Positions 7,328-16,776 of a stretch of DNA of 33,391 bases are shown here, piece after piece. Made by a program: the position numbers and the translations under genes. The stretch spans positions 1-33,391 of the forward strand of contig CAJSZQ010000037.1 of NCBI GenBank assembly GCA_910574185.1, in the 5' to 3' direction. The notes beneath the pieces are model-generated. The model was not told the DNA's origin. It saw nothing but the letters and a program-made list of their open reading frames with translations, and did no database searches. The first letter of the stretch is position 1, and every line of letters begins with the position of its first letter. This stretch comes from Lachnospiraceae bacterium (GTDB lineage Bacteria; Bacillota; Clostridia; Lachnospirales; Lachnospiraceae).

Positions 7328-7371
7328 TAACTCAGCCTATAAGTTTAGTAAAAAATGATTTTTAGTTTAGA
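7309..7371 (+). promoter_or_regulatory. Possible operator repeats of the XRE-cupin regulator
   Basis: AGTTTA occurs three times in direct orientation around and after the -10 element (7309, 7342 and 7364, each followed by A/G). Autoregulation through repeats of this kind is plausible for an XRE protein, but the sequence is A+T rich and the match may be chance. Confidence 0.25.
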
Positions 7372-7408
7372 AACATTGTGAATCGGAAGGAAGGGAATAG
7401 GGAAGCTT

Positions 7409-7966
7409 ATGGAGATTGATTATGTGAATGAGAATATTGGAAAGAAAATCAGAGATTTGAGAAACAGGAACGGATTTACCCAGCAAGAGTTGGCGGATCG
7501 AACAGAGCTTACTAAGGGGTTCATTTCACAGCTTGAGAGGGGGCAGGTGTCTCCTTCGGTGGTGACCCTTCTGGATTTGATAGAATGTCTTGGAACAACC
7601 GCCTCCGAGTTTTTTAAGGAGGCAGAGGAAGAGCATGTTGTATTTTCAGAGGAAGGTTTTTTTGAGAAGGTGGACGAGGCGGGGAACAGCATTCAGTGGA
7701 TTGTTCCCACTGCCCAGAGGTACCAGATGGAGCCCCTTCTGGTGGTAGTACAGCCTTATCAGAGTCTTTTTGAGGATAAACCCCATGACGGGGAAGAATT
7801 TGGATATGTGATATCTGGCAGACTTACGCTCTATTTAGGGGATAAGGTTTATCAGGTGAAGACAGGAGAGAGCTTTTACTATCCGGCAAAGCGAAAGCAT
7901 CGGATTGAGAATCCAGACAACAGGCCGGCGAAGTTTATCTGGGTTAGTACGCCTCCTACGTTTTAA
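7409..7966 (+). CDS. XRE-family regulator with C-terminal cupin sensor
   Basis: The 185-aa protein joins an HTH_3 domain (about residues 10-66; recognition helix near TKGFISQLERG) to a cupin_2 barrel (about 108-182, EEFGYVISGRLTLYLGD and ESFYYPAKRKHRIENP). Proteins of this PuuR-like design usually sense a small ligand through the cupin and control neighbouring transport or catabolism. It is the first gene before potABCD, so polyamine-responsive control of that transporter is the natural inference. Start ATG 7409 has purine-rich AGGGAAG ahead. The 120-nt gap before potA shows no clear terminator, so read-through is possible. Confidence 0.9.
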   Translation: MEIDYVNENIGKKIRDLRNRNGFTQQELADRTELTKGFISQLERGQVSPSVVTLLDLIECLGTTASEFFKEAEEEHVVFSEEGFFEKVDEAGNSIQWIVPTAQRYQMEPLLVVVQPYQSLFEDKPHDGEEFGYVISGRLTLYLGDKVYQVKTGESFYYPAKRKHRIENPDNRPAKFIWVSTPPTF

Positions 7967-8086
7967 GGCGTATGTTTCTCTGTGCAAGAGAGTTGGTGAG
8001 GCTGATTGCATAGGGAGGGCGAGATGCCAAAAGGCGCCCCATCATAGCCATTCGGCCATTTAAAAAGGTATCGAGGAGGATGAGAA

Positions 8087-9526
8087 ATGGATAAAAGAAC
8101 GAACATTATTGAATTAAAGCATATTACAAAGACATATGAAGATGGTTTCTCCGCAGTGACGGATTTTAATCTGGAGGTAAAACAGGGGGAATTTATTACC
8201 TTTCTGGGGCCGTCCGGCTGTGGGAAGACGACAACTCTGCGGATGATTGCGGGATTTGATATTCCTACGGAAGGGGAGATTCTGTTAAACGGGGAGCCGA
8301 TTACCAGCCTTCCGCCCAATAAGAGACCGATTAATACGGTATTTCAGAGGTATGCGCTATTTCCCCATATGAATATATTTGACAATATTGCTTTTGGTTT
8401 GAAACAGAGGAAGATGCCAAAGCGTTTGATTGAGAAAAAGGTGAAGAAAGCGCTGGAGCTGGTAGATTTGGAAGGTTTTGAGAATCGGAAGACGGACACC
8501 TTGTCCGGCGGGCAGCAGCAGAGGGTAGCCATTGCGAGAGCGGTAGTTAATGAGCCTCAGATTCTGCTTTTGGATGAGCCTTTGGGGGCGCTGGATTTGA
8601 AGATGCGCAAGGAAATGCAGCTTGAGTTAAAGGAAATGCACAGGGAGCTGGGGATTACCTTTATTTATGTTACTCACGACCAGGAAGAGGCGCTTACTAT
8701 GTCGGATAAAATTGTGGTCATGTCCGAGGGGAAGATGCAGCAGATTGGCACGCCGGAGGATATCTATAATGAGCCGATTAATGCATTTGTGGCAGACTTC
8801 ATCGGAGATAGTAATATTTTCAACGGAATTATGACTGGGAAGCTGAAGGCCAGATTTTGCGGCGGGGAATTTGTCTGCGTGGACGATGTGGAAGAAGGAA
8901 CCCATATTACAGCTGTGGTGCGGCCGGAGGATGTACTTTTGACTTCGCCGGACAGAGGGATAATTCGAGGAATCGTAACTTCTGTGATTTTTAAGGGAAT
9001 GCACTATGAGATTATAGTAGAATCGGGGAAAAATGAAATTGTTGCTCAGTCGGTAAATTCTGCGTCGGTAGGGGAACGGGTAGGCGTTGTGGTGGAGCCG
9101 GACAATATTCATATTATGATTGCGGAGGACCACACCAATATTTTTAAGGCCGAAATTAATAAAAATTATGAGCTGGAGTATAACGGAAGAATCCTGAATG
9201 CCAGGATAACTGACATAATTAAAGGCAGTAGGATGGATGAGGACGGAACTCTTCTGGATGTCAACGGACTGGAGATTGACAGACAGAAAATCAGGGTTAT
9301 GGCGTCTATCCAGCCTCAGGATATCCGGATGACTGATGAGATAGAAGAGGGACTGGTACAGGGATATATCAGTAACCTGATTTACAAGGGCGACCATTAC
9401 AGTTATGTGATTCATACGGATTTGGAGCAGGATTTTGTCGTAGACGACGAATACCTGTGGAATATGGAGGACCAGGTAGGTCTTCTGATGCCGGAAGAGA
9501 AGATGAACTTTACAGTAAAAAGATAG
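8087..9526 (+). CDS. potA: Spermidine/putrescine ABC transporter ATPase with duplicated regulatory module
   Basis: PotA energises polyamine import at the inner face of the membrane. The ABC domain is complete: Walker [10 protein letters not shown] (41-49), Q-loop Gln87, signature LSGGQQQ (139-145), Walker B ILLLDEP (159-165) and H-loop His197. A TOBE-type regulatory domain follows (about 240-345, with VVRPEDVLL and [10 protein letters not shown]). The protein is 479 aa, about 100 longer than usual, because a second copy of that module follows (about 349-479, with SIQPQDIRM and [10 protein letters not shown]). GAGGAGGATG precedes the ATG. It leads the potABCD cluster. Confidence 0.95.
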   Translation: MDKRTNIIELKHITKTYEDGFSAVTDFNLEVKQGEFITFLGPSGCGKTTTLRMIAGFDIPTEGEILLNGEPITSLPPNKRPINTVFQRYALFPHMNIFDNIAFGLKQRKMPKRLIEKKVKKALELVDLEGFENRKTDTLSGGQQQRVAIARAVVNEPQILLLDEPLGALDLKMRKEMQLELKEMHRELGITFIYVTHDQEEALTMSDKIVVMSEGKMQQIGTPEDIYNEPINAFVADFIGDSNIFNGIMTGKLKARFCGGEFVCVDDVEEGTHITAVVRPEDVLLTSPDRGIIRGIVTSVIFKGMHYEIIVESGKNEIVAQSVNSASVGERVGVVVEPDNIHIMIAEDHTNIFKAEINKNYELEYNGRILNARITDIIKGSRMDEDGTLLDVNGLEIDRQKIRVMASIQPQDIRMTDEIEEGLVQGYISNLIYKGDHYSYVIHTDLEQDFVVDDEYLWNMEDQVGLLMPEEKMNFTVKR

Positions 9527-9535
9527 GAGGAGACC

Positions 9536-10330
9536 ATGAAGAAAATGAAGTTTTCCAGAAAAATTCTGGGAATCCCATACGCAGCCTTTTTACTACTATT
9601 TGTAGCGGCGCCGTTATTTGTCCTGATATACTATGCTTTTACCAATGGCCAGGGACAGTTTACTACAGCGAATTTAACAGGGTTCTTTTCCGATCCAAAT
9701 ACCCTTGGAACTTTACTTTACAGCTTTGGGATTGCAGTGGTTACTACTGGGGTATGCCTGCTTCTTGCTTACCCGACAGCCTATATTCTTGCAACCAGCA
9801 GGCTGAAGGCAAAATCGGTGCTTGTAATGCTTTTTATTATTCCTATGTGGATTAATTTTTCACTGCGGATTACGGCGCTTAAGGAGATTCTTACCTGGCT
9901 GGAAGGCAATCTGGCCTATCATCCTTTTTTGAATACAGTGATAGGTATGAGCTATGATTTTCTTCCCTTTATGATTCTTCCGATTTATACGACGATTTCC
10001 CGTCTGGACGGAGCGTTGCTTGAGGCGGCCAGGGATTTGGGAGCGGATGAGGCGCAGGCGTTTCTTAAAGTGACGCTGCCTTTGTCTTTACCTGGAATCA
10101 TAAGCGGAGTATCCATGGTATTTTTGCCGGCTATGACGAATTATGTGGTGTTGGATATGCTGTACAACAGTACTTATATTATGGGAAGTTTGATTGGAAG
10201 TTATTTTGCGGCTTATAACTGGCATGGCGGCTCTATGATTGCGCTGATTCTGCTGGCGATTATCTGTCTGTTTACACTGTTTACCAGTGGAATGGAAGAG
10301 GAAAATACGAGGGGAGGGACATTGCTGTGA
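9536..10330 (+). CDS. potB: Spermidine/putrescine ABC transporter permease PotB
   Basis: Membrane permease of the polyamine importer, 264 aa, with six predicted helices. The BPD_transp_1 EAA loop is visible as LLEAARDLGADEAQAFLKVT with the following LPLSLPGIISG, which docks on PotA. AGGAGGAG lies ahead of the ATG. Its stop overlaps the potC start, so the two half-channels should be translated together. Length and topology are normal. Confidence 0.95.
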   Translation: MKKMKFSRKILGIPYAAFLLLFVAAPLFVLIYYAFTNGQGQFTTANLTGFFSDPNTLGTLLYSFGIAVVTTGVCLLLAYPTAYILATSRLKAKSVLVMLFIIPMWINFSLRITALKEILTWLEGNLAYHPFLNTVIGMSYDFLPFMILPIYTTISRLDGALLEAARDLGADEAQAFLKVTLPLSLPGIISGVSMVFLPAMTNYVVLDMLYNSTYIMGSLIGSYFAAYNWHGGSMIALILLAIICLFTLFTSGMEEENTRGGTLL

Positions 10331-11130
10331 TGCGTAAGATATGGAAAAGTGTGGTAATGATTGTTGTCCTTCTGTTCTTGTATCTGCCGATTCTGGTACT
10401 TTCAGCGTACAGCTTTACAGACGCCTCGAATATCGGGTCGTTTCGGGAGTTTTCGATAGAAAATTATGTGACGCTTTTTACGACGCCGGAGTTGGTACAT
10501 ATGATTTTAGGAACGATTGTGCTGGCCTTATCTGCCGCAGTTCTGGCAACGATTTTGGGTACGCTGGGCGCGATTGGCGCATTTTATTCAAAAAAGGGAA
10601 TGACTTCGGCAATTACAACGATGAATCAGGTGCCGGTTGTCAATGCGGACGTGGTGACTGGATTTTCAATCTGTATTCTGCTGGTAGTGGTGCTGGGGGT
10701 CAGTAAAGATACCTTTGTTCCACTTATTGCAGGACATGTAACGCTCTGTGCGCCTTTTGTGTTTCTGTCGGTGATTCCGAAGTTAAAACAGATGGATTCC
10801 AGTATATATGAGGCGGCGCTGGATCTTGGCGCCACGCCGGCGGTAGCGCTGGTGAAGGTGGTTATCCCGCAGATTCTGCCAGGAATTGTGTCGGGCTTTG
10901 CACTGGCGGTTACGTTATCCCTGGACGATTATTTTGTGGCTACTTATACGAAACCGGCAACTTTTGATACCATCAGCACTTATGTGGTCAATGCGACCAA
11001 AGGAGCACAGACGACAATCAAAACAGCTTTGTGGGCGTTATCTGCGATGTTATTTCTGGTGGTTACACTGTTCGTGGTGATAATGAATGTGCGGGCAGAA
11101 AAAAGGAATAAGGAGAGGAATGGCGTATGA
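10327..11130 (+). CDS. potC: Spermidine/putrescine ABC transporter permease PotC
   Basis: Second permease of the polyamine importer, 267 aa, six helices. The EAA loop reads YEAALDLGATPAVALVKVV then IPQILPGIVSG, and SLDDYFVATYT is characteristic of PotC. The start is GTG 10327 or the adjacent ATG 10330; GGGGAGGG is 8 nt from the GTG, so both are plausible and differ by one residue. The stop overlaps the potD ATG. Confidence 0.95.
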   Translation: MMRKIWKSVVMIVVLLFLYLPILVLSAYSFTDASNIGSFREFSIENYVTLFTTPELVHMILGTIVLALSAAVLATILGTLGAIGAFYSKKGMTSAITTMNQVPVVNADVVTGFSICILLVVVLGVSKDTFVPLIAGHVTLCAPFVFLSVIPKLKQMDSSIYEAALDLGATPAVALVKVVIPQILPGIVSGFALAVTLSLDDYFVATYTKPATFDTISTYVVNATKGAQTTIKTALWALSAMLFLVVTLFVVIMNVRAEKRNKERNGV

Positions 11131-12644
11131 TGAGTGAAAAGAAAAGAAGACGTGTAATCAGCGGCTTTGTGTGTGGTATGCTGGCGTTCCTGTTTCCTTT
11201 TTTGTGGCTTCAGATGGATGCGGATGCTGAAAGCGACAAGGCAAAAGAGGTTATCTTAAGGGTCTGCAACTGGGAAGAATACATTGATTTGGGGGATTGG
11301 GATGAGGAAGAGACCATTGATTTGGACAGTGGGAATGTGATAGGGGAATCTTCTATGATAGAGGATTTTGAAAGATGGTATTATGAAACTTACGGAGTTC
11401 GGGTGAAGGTGGAGTATTCTACTTTTGGAACCAATGAGGATTTGTACAATATGCTGACGCTGGGAGATACCTATGATTTGGTGTGTCCATCGGAATATAT
11501 GATTATGAAGCTGATGACGGAAGAAAAGCTTGTGCCTCTGTCGGAAGAGTTTTTTGATAAGTCGGATAAGAATAACTATTATATTAATGGCGTATCGCCT
11601 TATATCCGCTCTATTTTTGACAATAATGAGATGAACGGAAAGAAATGGGGGGATTATGCGGCGGGATATATGTGGGGGATTACCGGAATTGTATATAACC
11701 CGGAGGAAGTCAGCGAAAAGGAAGCGTCAAGCTGGAAAGTTCTGAGTAACCCCGCGCACCGCAGACAGATTACAATCAAGGATAATGTGCGGGATTCTTA
11801 TTTTGCGGCGGTGGGCGCTATTAAATCGGATTTACTTACTTCGGAGGAGTTTGTAAGCCGCTCGGATTATAAAGATAATTTGGAAATGGAGATGAACGAC
11901 ACCGCTCCTGAAACGATTGATAAAGTGCAGGAATATCTGCAGGATGTGAAGGATAACTGTTATTCTTTTGAAACAGATTCAGGAAAGGCGGATATGATTA
12001 CCGGCAAGGTGGTGGCGAATTACCAGTGGTCTGGAGATGCGGTTTACACCATGGACCAGGCAGATGAGGATGATTTTACACTGGCATTTGCGGTGCCGGA
12101 GGAATCAACGAATATCTATTTTGACGGATGGGTGATGTTAAAAGACGGGATTGGGAAGGATGCAGCGAAGCAACATGCGGCGGAAGCGTTTGTTAACTTT
12201 AATTCCAGGGCGGACAATGTAATTCGCAATATGTATTACATTGGCTATACTTCCGTAATTTCCGGAGGAGACGACGGACGTATTCTGGAATATGCAGACT
12301 GGTGTTATGGCGCGGAGGAAGGAGAAGAAGAGGTTACGGATTATGATTTGAGCTATTTTTTCTCCGAGGACGAAAAAGAGGGGGAGTATATTATTACTGC
12401 GCCTACAGAGCAGGTGTACCGTCAGCTTTTTGCTCAGTATCCGACTAAGGAAGCGATTTCAAGGTCTTCGATTATGGTGTGTTTTGATGAAGAACAGACC
12501 AAAGCGATTAATCAGATGTGGATTAATGTCCGGTGTTATAATATCCATGATATACCGGGATGGGTGTGGGCGCTCGTTGGGGCGGCGGGCTGTATCGGAG
12601 CGGTACTCAGTATCAGGAAGTGGAAGGCTTCCTATCGGGGATAA
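11127..12644 (+). CDS. potD: Spermidine/putrescine-binding protein, apparently C-terminally membrane-anchored
   Basis: PotD captures polyamines outside the cell and hands them to PotBC. The 505-aa protein has a signal-like N-terminus (basic MMSEKKRRR, then hydrophobic FVCGMLAFLFPFLWLQM) without a lipobox before the mature part. The binding fold follows: RVCNWEEYID, STFGTNEDLYNML, DLVCPSEYMI and GYMWGITGIVYNPE are typical PotD features. Unusually, the C-terminus has a hydrophobic helix (about 478-496, WVWALVGAAGCIGAVLSI) and a basic RKWK tail, which would tether it. Family members are usually about 350 aa; extra length lies in an acidic insert near residues 49-68 and in the C-terminal third. 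Confidence 0.93.
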   Translation: MMSEKKRRRVISGFVCGMLAFLFPFLWLQMDADAESDKAKEVILRVCNWEEYIDLGDWDEEETIDLDSGNVIGESSMIEDFERWYYETYGVRVKVEYSTFGTNEDLYNMLTLGDTYDLVCPSEYMIMKLMTEEKLVPLSEEFFDKSDKNNYYINGVSPYIRSIFDNNEMNGKKWGDYAAGYMWGITGIVYNPEEVSEKEASSWKVLSNPAHRRQITIKDNVRDSYFAAVGAIKSDLLTSEEFVSRSDYKDNLEMEMNDTAPETIDKVQEYLQDVKDNCYSFETDSGKADMITGKVVANYQWSGDAVYTMDQADEDDFTLAFAVPEESTNIYFDGWVMLKDGIGKDAAKQHAAEAFVNFNSRADNVIRNMYYIGYTSVISGGDDGRILEYADWCYGAEEGEEEVTDYDLSYFFSEDEKEGEYIITAPTEQVYRQLFAQYPTKEAISRSSIMVCFDEEQTKAINQMWINVRCYNIHDIPGWVWALVGAAGCIGAVLSIRKWKASYRG

Positions 12645-12687
12645 GGGCGGAATTGGATTGACGAATCGTGAAACAGTATTTTCTGGA

Positions 12688-12716
12688 TTGTAGATTCCAT
12701 TTAGCTATGCTATAAT
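12688..12716 (+). promoter_or_regulatory. Sigma-A promoter of prfC
   Basis: TTGTAG (12688-12693), 17-nt spacer, TATAAT (12711-12716) with an extended TGC. Expected start about 12723, giving a leader of roughly 105 nt before prfC. Confidence 0.75.
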
Positions 12717-12829
12717 GTCTACCAGCGTGTGAATACGGATATACTATATAGAAATAACATAAATGATTGATTCACATACCACCATTCAATCAATTTAGGA
12801 ATTTACGAAACAGCAGGAGTGTTATAGAT

Positions 12830-14434
12830 ATGTCAGAACTTACGAATGAAATCAGGGAGCAGATAAAAAAGAGAAGAACCTTTGCTATTATTTCCCATCC
12901 AGATGCGGGAAAAACTACTCTTACAGAGAAGTTTCTTCTGTATGGCGGAGCGATTAATCAGGCGGGAAGTGTGAAGGGAAAGGCGACTGCCAGACATGCG
13001 GTGTCTGACTGGATGGAGATTGAGAAGGAGAGGGGTATCTCGGTTACGTCTTCGGTTCTGCAGTTTAATTATGGAGGATACTGTATTAATATTTTGGACA
13101 CGCCGGGGCATCAGGATTTTTCGGAGGATACGTATCGTACCCTGATGGCGGCAGACTCGGCGGTGATGGTGATTGACGCGTCCAAAGGTGTGGAGGCTCA
13201 GACGAGGAAGCTGTTTAAGGTGTGTACCATGCGTCATATTCCGATTTTTACTTTTATCAATAAGATGGACAGGGAGGCGCTGGATACTTTTGAGCTTCTG
13301 GACGATATTGAGAATGAACTGGGAATTGCGACCTGTCCGGTGAATTGGCCCATTGGTTCGGGCAAGAGATTTAAGGGTGTCTATGACCGGAATAAGAAAG
13401 AGATTGAACTGTTTTCAGATACCAGAAAAGGTACAACTCAGGGGAAGGTAAGAACGATTGCCGTCGATGATCCCGAAGTCGATACGCTTCTCGAAGACGG
13501 GCAGAAGGAGCAGCTCATGGAGGAAATCGAGCTTCAGGATGGCGCCGGGGCGGAATTTAATCAGGAACTGGTAAGCCGCGGAGAATTGTCGCCGGTATTT
13601 TTCGGCTCTGCGCTGACAAATTTTGGTGTGGAGACGTTTCTTAAGCATTTTCTACAGATGACCACTTCGCCGCTGCCTAGAAAATCCGATCAGGGAGCGA
13701 TTGATCCGATGGAAGAGCCGGATTTCTCTGCTTTTGTATTTAAGATACAGGCGAACATGAACAAGGCCCACAGAGACCGAATTGCCTTTATGCGAATCTG
13801 TTCCGGCGCTTTTGACGCGGGGATGGAGGTACATCATATTCAGGGCGGGAAAAAGGTACGTTTGTCACAGCCTCAGCAGCTTATGGCCAGTGAGAGGAAG
13901 ATGATTGAGAATGCATACGGCGGAGACATTATCGGCGTATTTGACCCAGGTATTTTTTCTATTGGGGATACGCTGACTGCGTCCCAGAAGAAATATGCCT
14001 ATGAAGGGATTCCCACCTTTGCCCCGGAGCATTTTGCAAGGGTTCGACAGATGGATACCATGAAACGGAAGCAGTTTATCAAAGGTATCAATCAGATTGC
14101 ACAGGAGGGTGCGATTCAGATTTTTCAGGAATACAATACAGGGATGGAAGAAATTATTGTGGGCGTAGTAGGAGTACTGCAGTTTGACGTTCTCAAGTAC
14201 CGTTTGGAGAATGAATATAACGTAGATATCCGTCTGGACAATCTGCCGTATGAACACATCCGCTGGATTGAGAACGAGGACATTGATTTAGAAAAGATTA
14301 AAGGAACCTCGGATATGAAGAAAATTAAGGATTTGAAAGACAGGCCTCTGCTGCTTTTTGTGAATGATTGGAGTATCCGTATGGTTCTTGAGCGCAACGA
14401 GGGGCTGAAGCTCTCGGAATTTGGACGGTCATAA
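12830..14434 (+). CDS. prfC: Peptide chain release factor 3
   Basis: RF3 is a translational GTPase that recycles class I release factors from the ribosome. The 534-aa protein has all G motifs: SHPDAGKTT (22-30), the switch I region ending ERGISVTSS, DTPGHQDF (90-97) and NKMD (144-147), followed by the EF-Tu-like domain 2 and the RF3 C-terminal domain (GVVGVLQFDVLKYRLENEY). The frame is open from 12767, but homologues begin at MSELTNEIREQIKKRRTFAI and CAGGAG lies about 10 nt upstream of ATG 12830. Monocistronic between its own promoter and the next. Confidence 0.96.
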   Translation: MSELTNEIREQIKKRRTFAIISHPDAGKTTLTEKFLLYGGAINQAGSVKGKATARHAVSDWMEIEKERGISVTSSVLQFNYGGYCINILDTPGHQDFSEDTYRTLMAADSAVMVIDASKGVEAQTRKLFKVCTMRHIPIFTFINKMDREALDTFELLDDIENELGIATCPVNWPIGSGKRFKGVYDRNKKEIELFSDTRKGTTQGKVRTIAVDDPEVDTLLEDGQKEQLMEEIELQDGAGAEFNQELVSRGELSPVFFGSALTNFGVETFLKHFLQMTTSPLPRKSDQGAIDPMEEPDFSAFVFKIQANMNKAHRDRIAFMRICSGAFDAGMEVHHIQGGKKVRLSQPQQLMASERKMIENAYGGDIIGVFDPGIFSIGDTLTASQKKYAYEGIPTFAPEHFARVRQMDTMKRKQFIKGINQIAQEGAIQIFQEYNTGMEEIIVGVVGVLQFDVLKYRLENEYNVDIRLDNLPYEHIRWIENEDIDLEKIKGTSDMKKIKDLKDRPLLLFVNDWSIRMVLERNEGLKLSEFGRS

Positions 14435-14450
14435 TAATGTAGTTTATTAT

Positions 14451-14478
14451 TTGCATTTGCGGATAAATTTGTTATAAT
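14451..14478 (+). promoter_or_regulatory. Sigma-A promoter of the asp23-nusB-xse operon
   Basis: TTGCAT (14451-14456), 16-nt spacer, TATAAT (14473-14478), about 45 nt before the asp23-like ATG. It probably serves the compact nine-gene run up to recN, which has no other strong internal promoter that I could see. Confidence 0.7.
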
Positions 14479-14523
14479 CATAATATGAGTTTTGATAACA
14501 GCCAGCAAACAGGAGGTTTAGAT

Positions 14524-14901
14524 ATGGGAAAAGAAGAAAAAAGCACATACACAATTCAAAAAGAAGAGAGTGTAGGTGAGGTGAAGATTGCCGATGAAGT
14601 AGTGGCTTCCATTGCTGCTTTTGCAACAATGGACGTGGAGGGAGTCGGCTCTATGGGCGGTAATGTGAAAGAGAAGGGCAGACTTAGCATGAAGTCGCCG
14701 TCTAAGGGCGTGAAGCTTGATGTGTTAGAGGGCGTTGTCACAGTAACGCTGACACTGAACCTGGTATATGGCTACAGTCTAATTGACGTGTCAAGCCGGA
14801 TTCAGGAGAAGGTGAAGACTTCTATTGAAAGTATGACAGGGCTTAAGGTTGCCGATGTGAATATCCGTGTTGCAGGAGTGGATGTGCCGGAGGAAGTATA
14901 A
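14524..14901 (+). CDS. Asp23/Gls24-family protein
   Basis: The 125-aa protein shows the conserved Asp23 pattern: IADEVVASIAAFATMDVEGV, a basic middle, VTVTLTLNLVYGYSL and a C-terminal VNIRVAGVDVPEE. Such proteins are envelope-stress or membrane-associated scaffolds; the clostridial copy next to nusB has no established role. I start at ATG 14524 because AGGAGG is 7 nt upstream; the ATG at 14485 is in frame but lies at the promoter's likely start point. Directly abuts nusB. Confidence 0.93.
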   Translation: MGKEEKSTYTIQKEESVGEVKIADEVVASIAAFATMDVEGVGSMGGNVKEKGRLSMKSPSKGVKLDVLEGVVTVTLTLNLVYGYSLIDVSSRIQEKVKTSIESMTGLKVADVNIRVAGVDVPEEV

Positions 14902-15300
14902 GTGAAGAGGACAGAACTAAGAGAGCATATATTCAAGTTGGTGTTCGGCGTAGAATTTAATCCTCCGGAAGAACTCCAGGAACAGATTCAGCTTTACCTT
15001 GATCAGGAAGAGATTGCGGGAGAAGCGGACCGGGAATATATAACCGAGAAGACGAAGGCCGTTGCGGCTCATGCGGAAGAGATTGACAGTCTGATTAATA
15101 AGCAGAGCGCCAGATGGAAGACAAAGCGCATGAATAAGGCCGATTTGTCTATTCTTCGTCTTGCGGTTTATGAGATGAAGATGGATGAGGATGTGCCGGT
15201 TTCTGTAGCAATTAACGAGGCGGTTGAGCTTGCGAAGAGATTCGGCGGAGAGGACAGTTCTTCCTTTATCAATGGTGTTCTTGCCAAGCTTGTGGATTAG
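14902..15300 (+). CDS. nusB: Transcription antitermination factor NusB
   Basis: NusB with NusE binds boxA RNA and supports rRNA antitermination. The 132-aa all-helical protein has the family end block LRLAVYEM, VPVSVAINEAVELAKRFGGE and FINGVLAKLV. The start is GTG 14902, immediately after the asp23 stop, with GGAGGAAG inside the end of that gene. The position in asp23-nusB-xseA is conserved in clostridia. Confidence 0.96.
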   Translation: MKRTELREHIFKLVFGVEFNPPEELQEQIQLYLDQEEIAGEADREYITEKTKAVAAHAEEIDSLINKQSARWKTKRMNKADLSILRLAVYEMKMDEDVPVSVAINEAVELAKRFGGEDSSSFINGVLAKLVD

Positions 15301-15314
15301 ACGGGGGATGAGCT

Positions 15315-16535
15315 ATGGCGAATAATGTGTATACGGTGAGACAGGTCAATACCTACATTAAGAACATGTTTACCCAGGACTTTATGTTGAATCGGATTTA
15401 CGTCAAAGGAGAGGTCTCTAACTGTAAATACCATACGTCGGGACATATATATTTTTCGTTAAAGGATGAGTCTGGAACGATTGCCTGTGTTATGTTTGCA
15501 GGGCAGCGCGGCGGGCTCTCTTTTCGTATGAAGGAAGGGCAGCAGGTCATAGTGTTTGGGGCGGTAAGCGTTTATGAGAGAAGCGGCGCTTATCAACTCT
15601 ACGCCAGGGAAATCCGGCTGGACGGAGAGGGCGCGCTTTATGAGAAATTCCAAGCTCTCAAGAGAGAAATGGAAGAGATGGGAATGTTTGCCCCAGAATA
15701 TAAACAGCCGATTCCAAAGTTTGCAAAAGTCGTAGGCATTGTAACCGCGCCTACAGGGGCGGCTATTCGCGATATTATGAATATCAGCGCCAGAAGGAAC
15801 CCTTATGTGCAGTTGATTCTCTGCCCGGCCCAGGTGCAGGGAGAAGGGGCGAAGGAAAGTATTGTCCGGGGAATTCAAATGTTGGAAGACAGTGGCGTGG
15901 ATGTTATCATTGTGGGACGGGGCGGCGGTTCGATAGAAGATTTATGGGCTTTTAATGAGGAAGAAGTGGCAAGGGCAATTTTTGAGTGCCGGATTCCGAT
16001 TATTTCGGCAGTAGGGCATGAAACGGATACTACCATTGCTGATTATGCGGCGGATTTGCGGGCGCCAACCCCGTCTGCGGCGGCTGAGCTTGCAGTCTGG
16101 GATTATGGACAGCATGCAGAGATTTTTTTCAGTATCAGACAAAAACTGTTCCGTCTGGTGAATCAGAAGTTGGAGCTTCATCGAATGAAAGAAAAGGAAT
16201 TTCGGGTAAGATTGTCTTACCTGCATCCAGAAGTTATACTTCGGGAACGCAGAAACAGGGCGGTAGAGATGGAAGATAAGTTAAGACGGATGATGGAATC
16301 CCGGCTGCAGTTAAAGAAACATCAGTTTGCGATTATGATTGAGAGGCTGAAAGGAATATCGCCTCTTGAAAAACTGAGTCAAGGTTATGCGTTTCTTGAG
16401 CGGGAAACGAGAGGAAAAACTGCCGCAGTGAGAAGTGTGAAGCAGGTGCAGGAGGGAGAACAGTTGTCTGTCTATGTGGCGGATGGCAGGATTCAGGCGG
16501 TGGTAACCGACATCAGGGAGGAAAGATATGAGTAA
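15315..16535 (+). CDS. xseA: Exodeoxyribonuclease VII large subunit
   Basis: XseA is the catalytic subunit of the single-strand-specific exonuclease VII. The 406-aa protein has an N-terminal OB fold (about 5-100, FTQDFMLNRIYVKGEVSNCK, SGHIYFSLKDE), then the nuclease domain with VVGIVTAPTGAAIRDI, VIIVGRGGGSIEDLWAFN and AVGHETDTTIADYAADLRAP, followed by a coiled-coil segment. The ATG follows GGGGGATGAG and the stop overlaps xseB by 8 nt. Length is normal. Confidence 0.97.
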   Translation: MANNVYTVRQVNTYIKNMFTQDFMLNRIYVKGEVSNCKYHTSGHIYFSLKDESGTIACVMFAGQRGGLSFRMKEGQQVIVFGAVSVYERSGAYQLYAREIRLDGEGALYEKFQALKREMEEMGMFAPEYKQPIPKFAKVVGIVTAPTGAAIRDIMNISARRNPYVQLILCPAQVQGEGAKESIVRGIQMLEDSGVDVIIVGRGGGSIEDLWAFNEEEVARAIFECRIPIISAVGHETDTTIADYAADLRAPTPSAAAELAVWDYGQHAEIFFSIRQKLFRLVNQKLELHRMKEKEFRVRLSYLHPEVILRERRNRAVEMEDKLRRMMESRLQLKKHQFAIMIERLKGISPLEKLSQGYAFLERETRGKTAAVRSVKQVQEGEQLSVYVADGRIQAVVTDIREERYE

Positions 16536-16776
16536 GAATCAGATAGAAGAGCAGCAGAAAGCAGGGATGGAAGACCCAAAAGATTGTACCTTAGAGCAGG
16601 TATTTGAACGATTGGAGCAGATAATCGTGAATATGGAAGAAGAGGCTTCGTTAGAGAAATCATTTCAGATGTATCATCAGGGAATGGAGCTTTTAAAGAC
16701 TTGCAATGAGAAGATAGACCGGGTTGAAAAACGGATACAGATGCTGGACGAGGAGGGCAGGCTCCATGATTTTTAA
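16528..16776 (+). CDS. xseB: Exodeoxyribonuclease VII small subunit
   Basis: XseB binds the XseA coiled coil. The 82-aa helical protein contains the family core LEQVFERLEQIIVNMEEEAS then LEKSFQMYHQGMELLKTCNE. The first ~18 residues are a charged, Gln-rich extension. GGGAGGAAAG precedes the ATG. It overlaps both xseA and ispA, so the three are coupled. Confidence 0.96.
   Translation: MSKNQIEEQQKAGMEDPKDCTLEQVFERLEQIIVNMEEEASLEKSFQMYHQGMELLKTCNEKIDRVEKRIQMLDEEGRLHDF

Noticed and set aside
8627..9415. 262-codon open frame on the minus strand
   Set aside because: It lies wholly antisense to potA, has no ribosome binding site or recognisable domain, and potA is plainly the coding strand.
12430..12693. 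87-codon frame at the end of potD
   Set aside because: It is an out-of-frame shadow of potD, basic and without a ribosome binding site.
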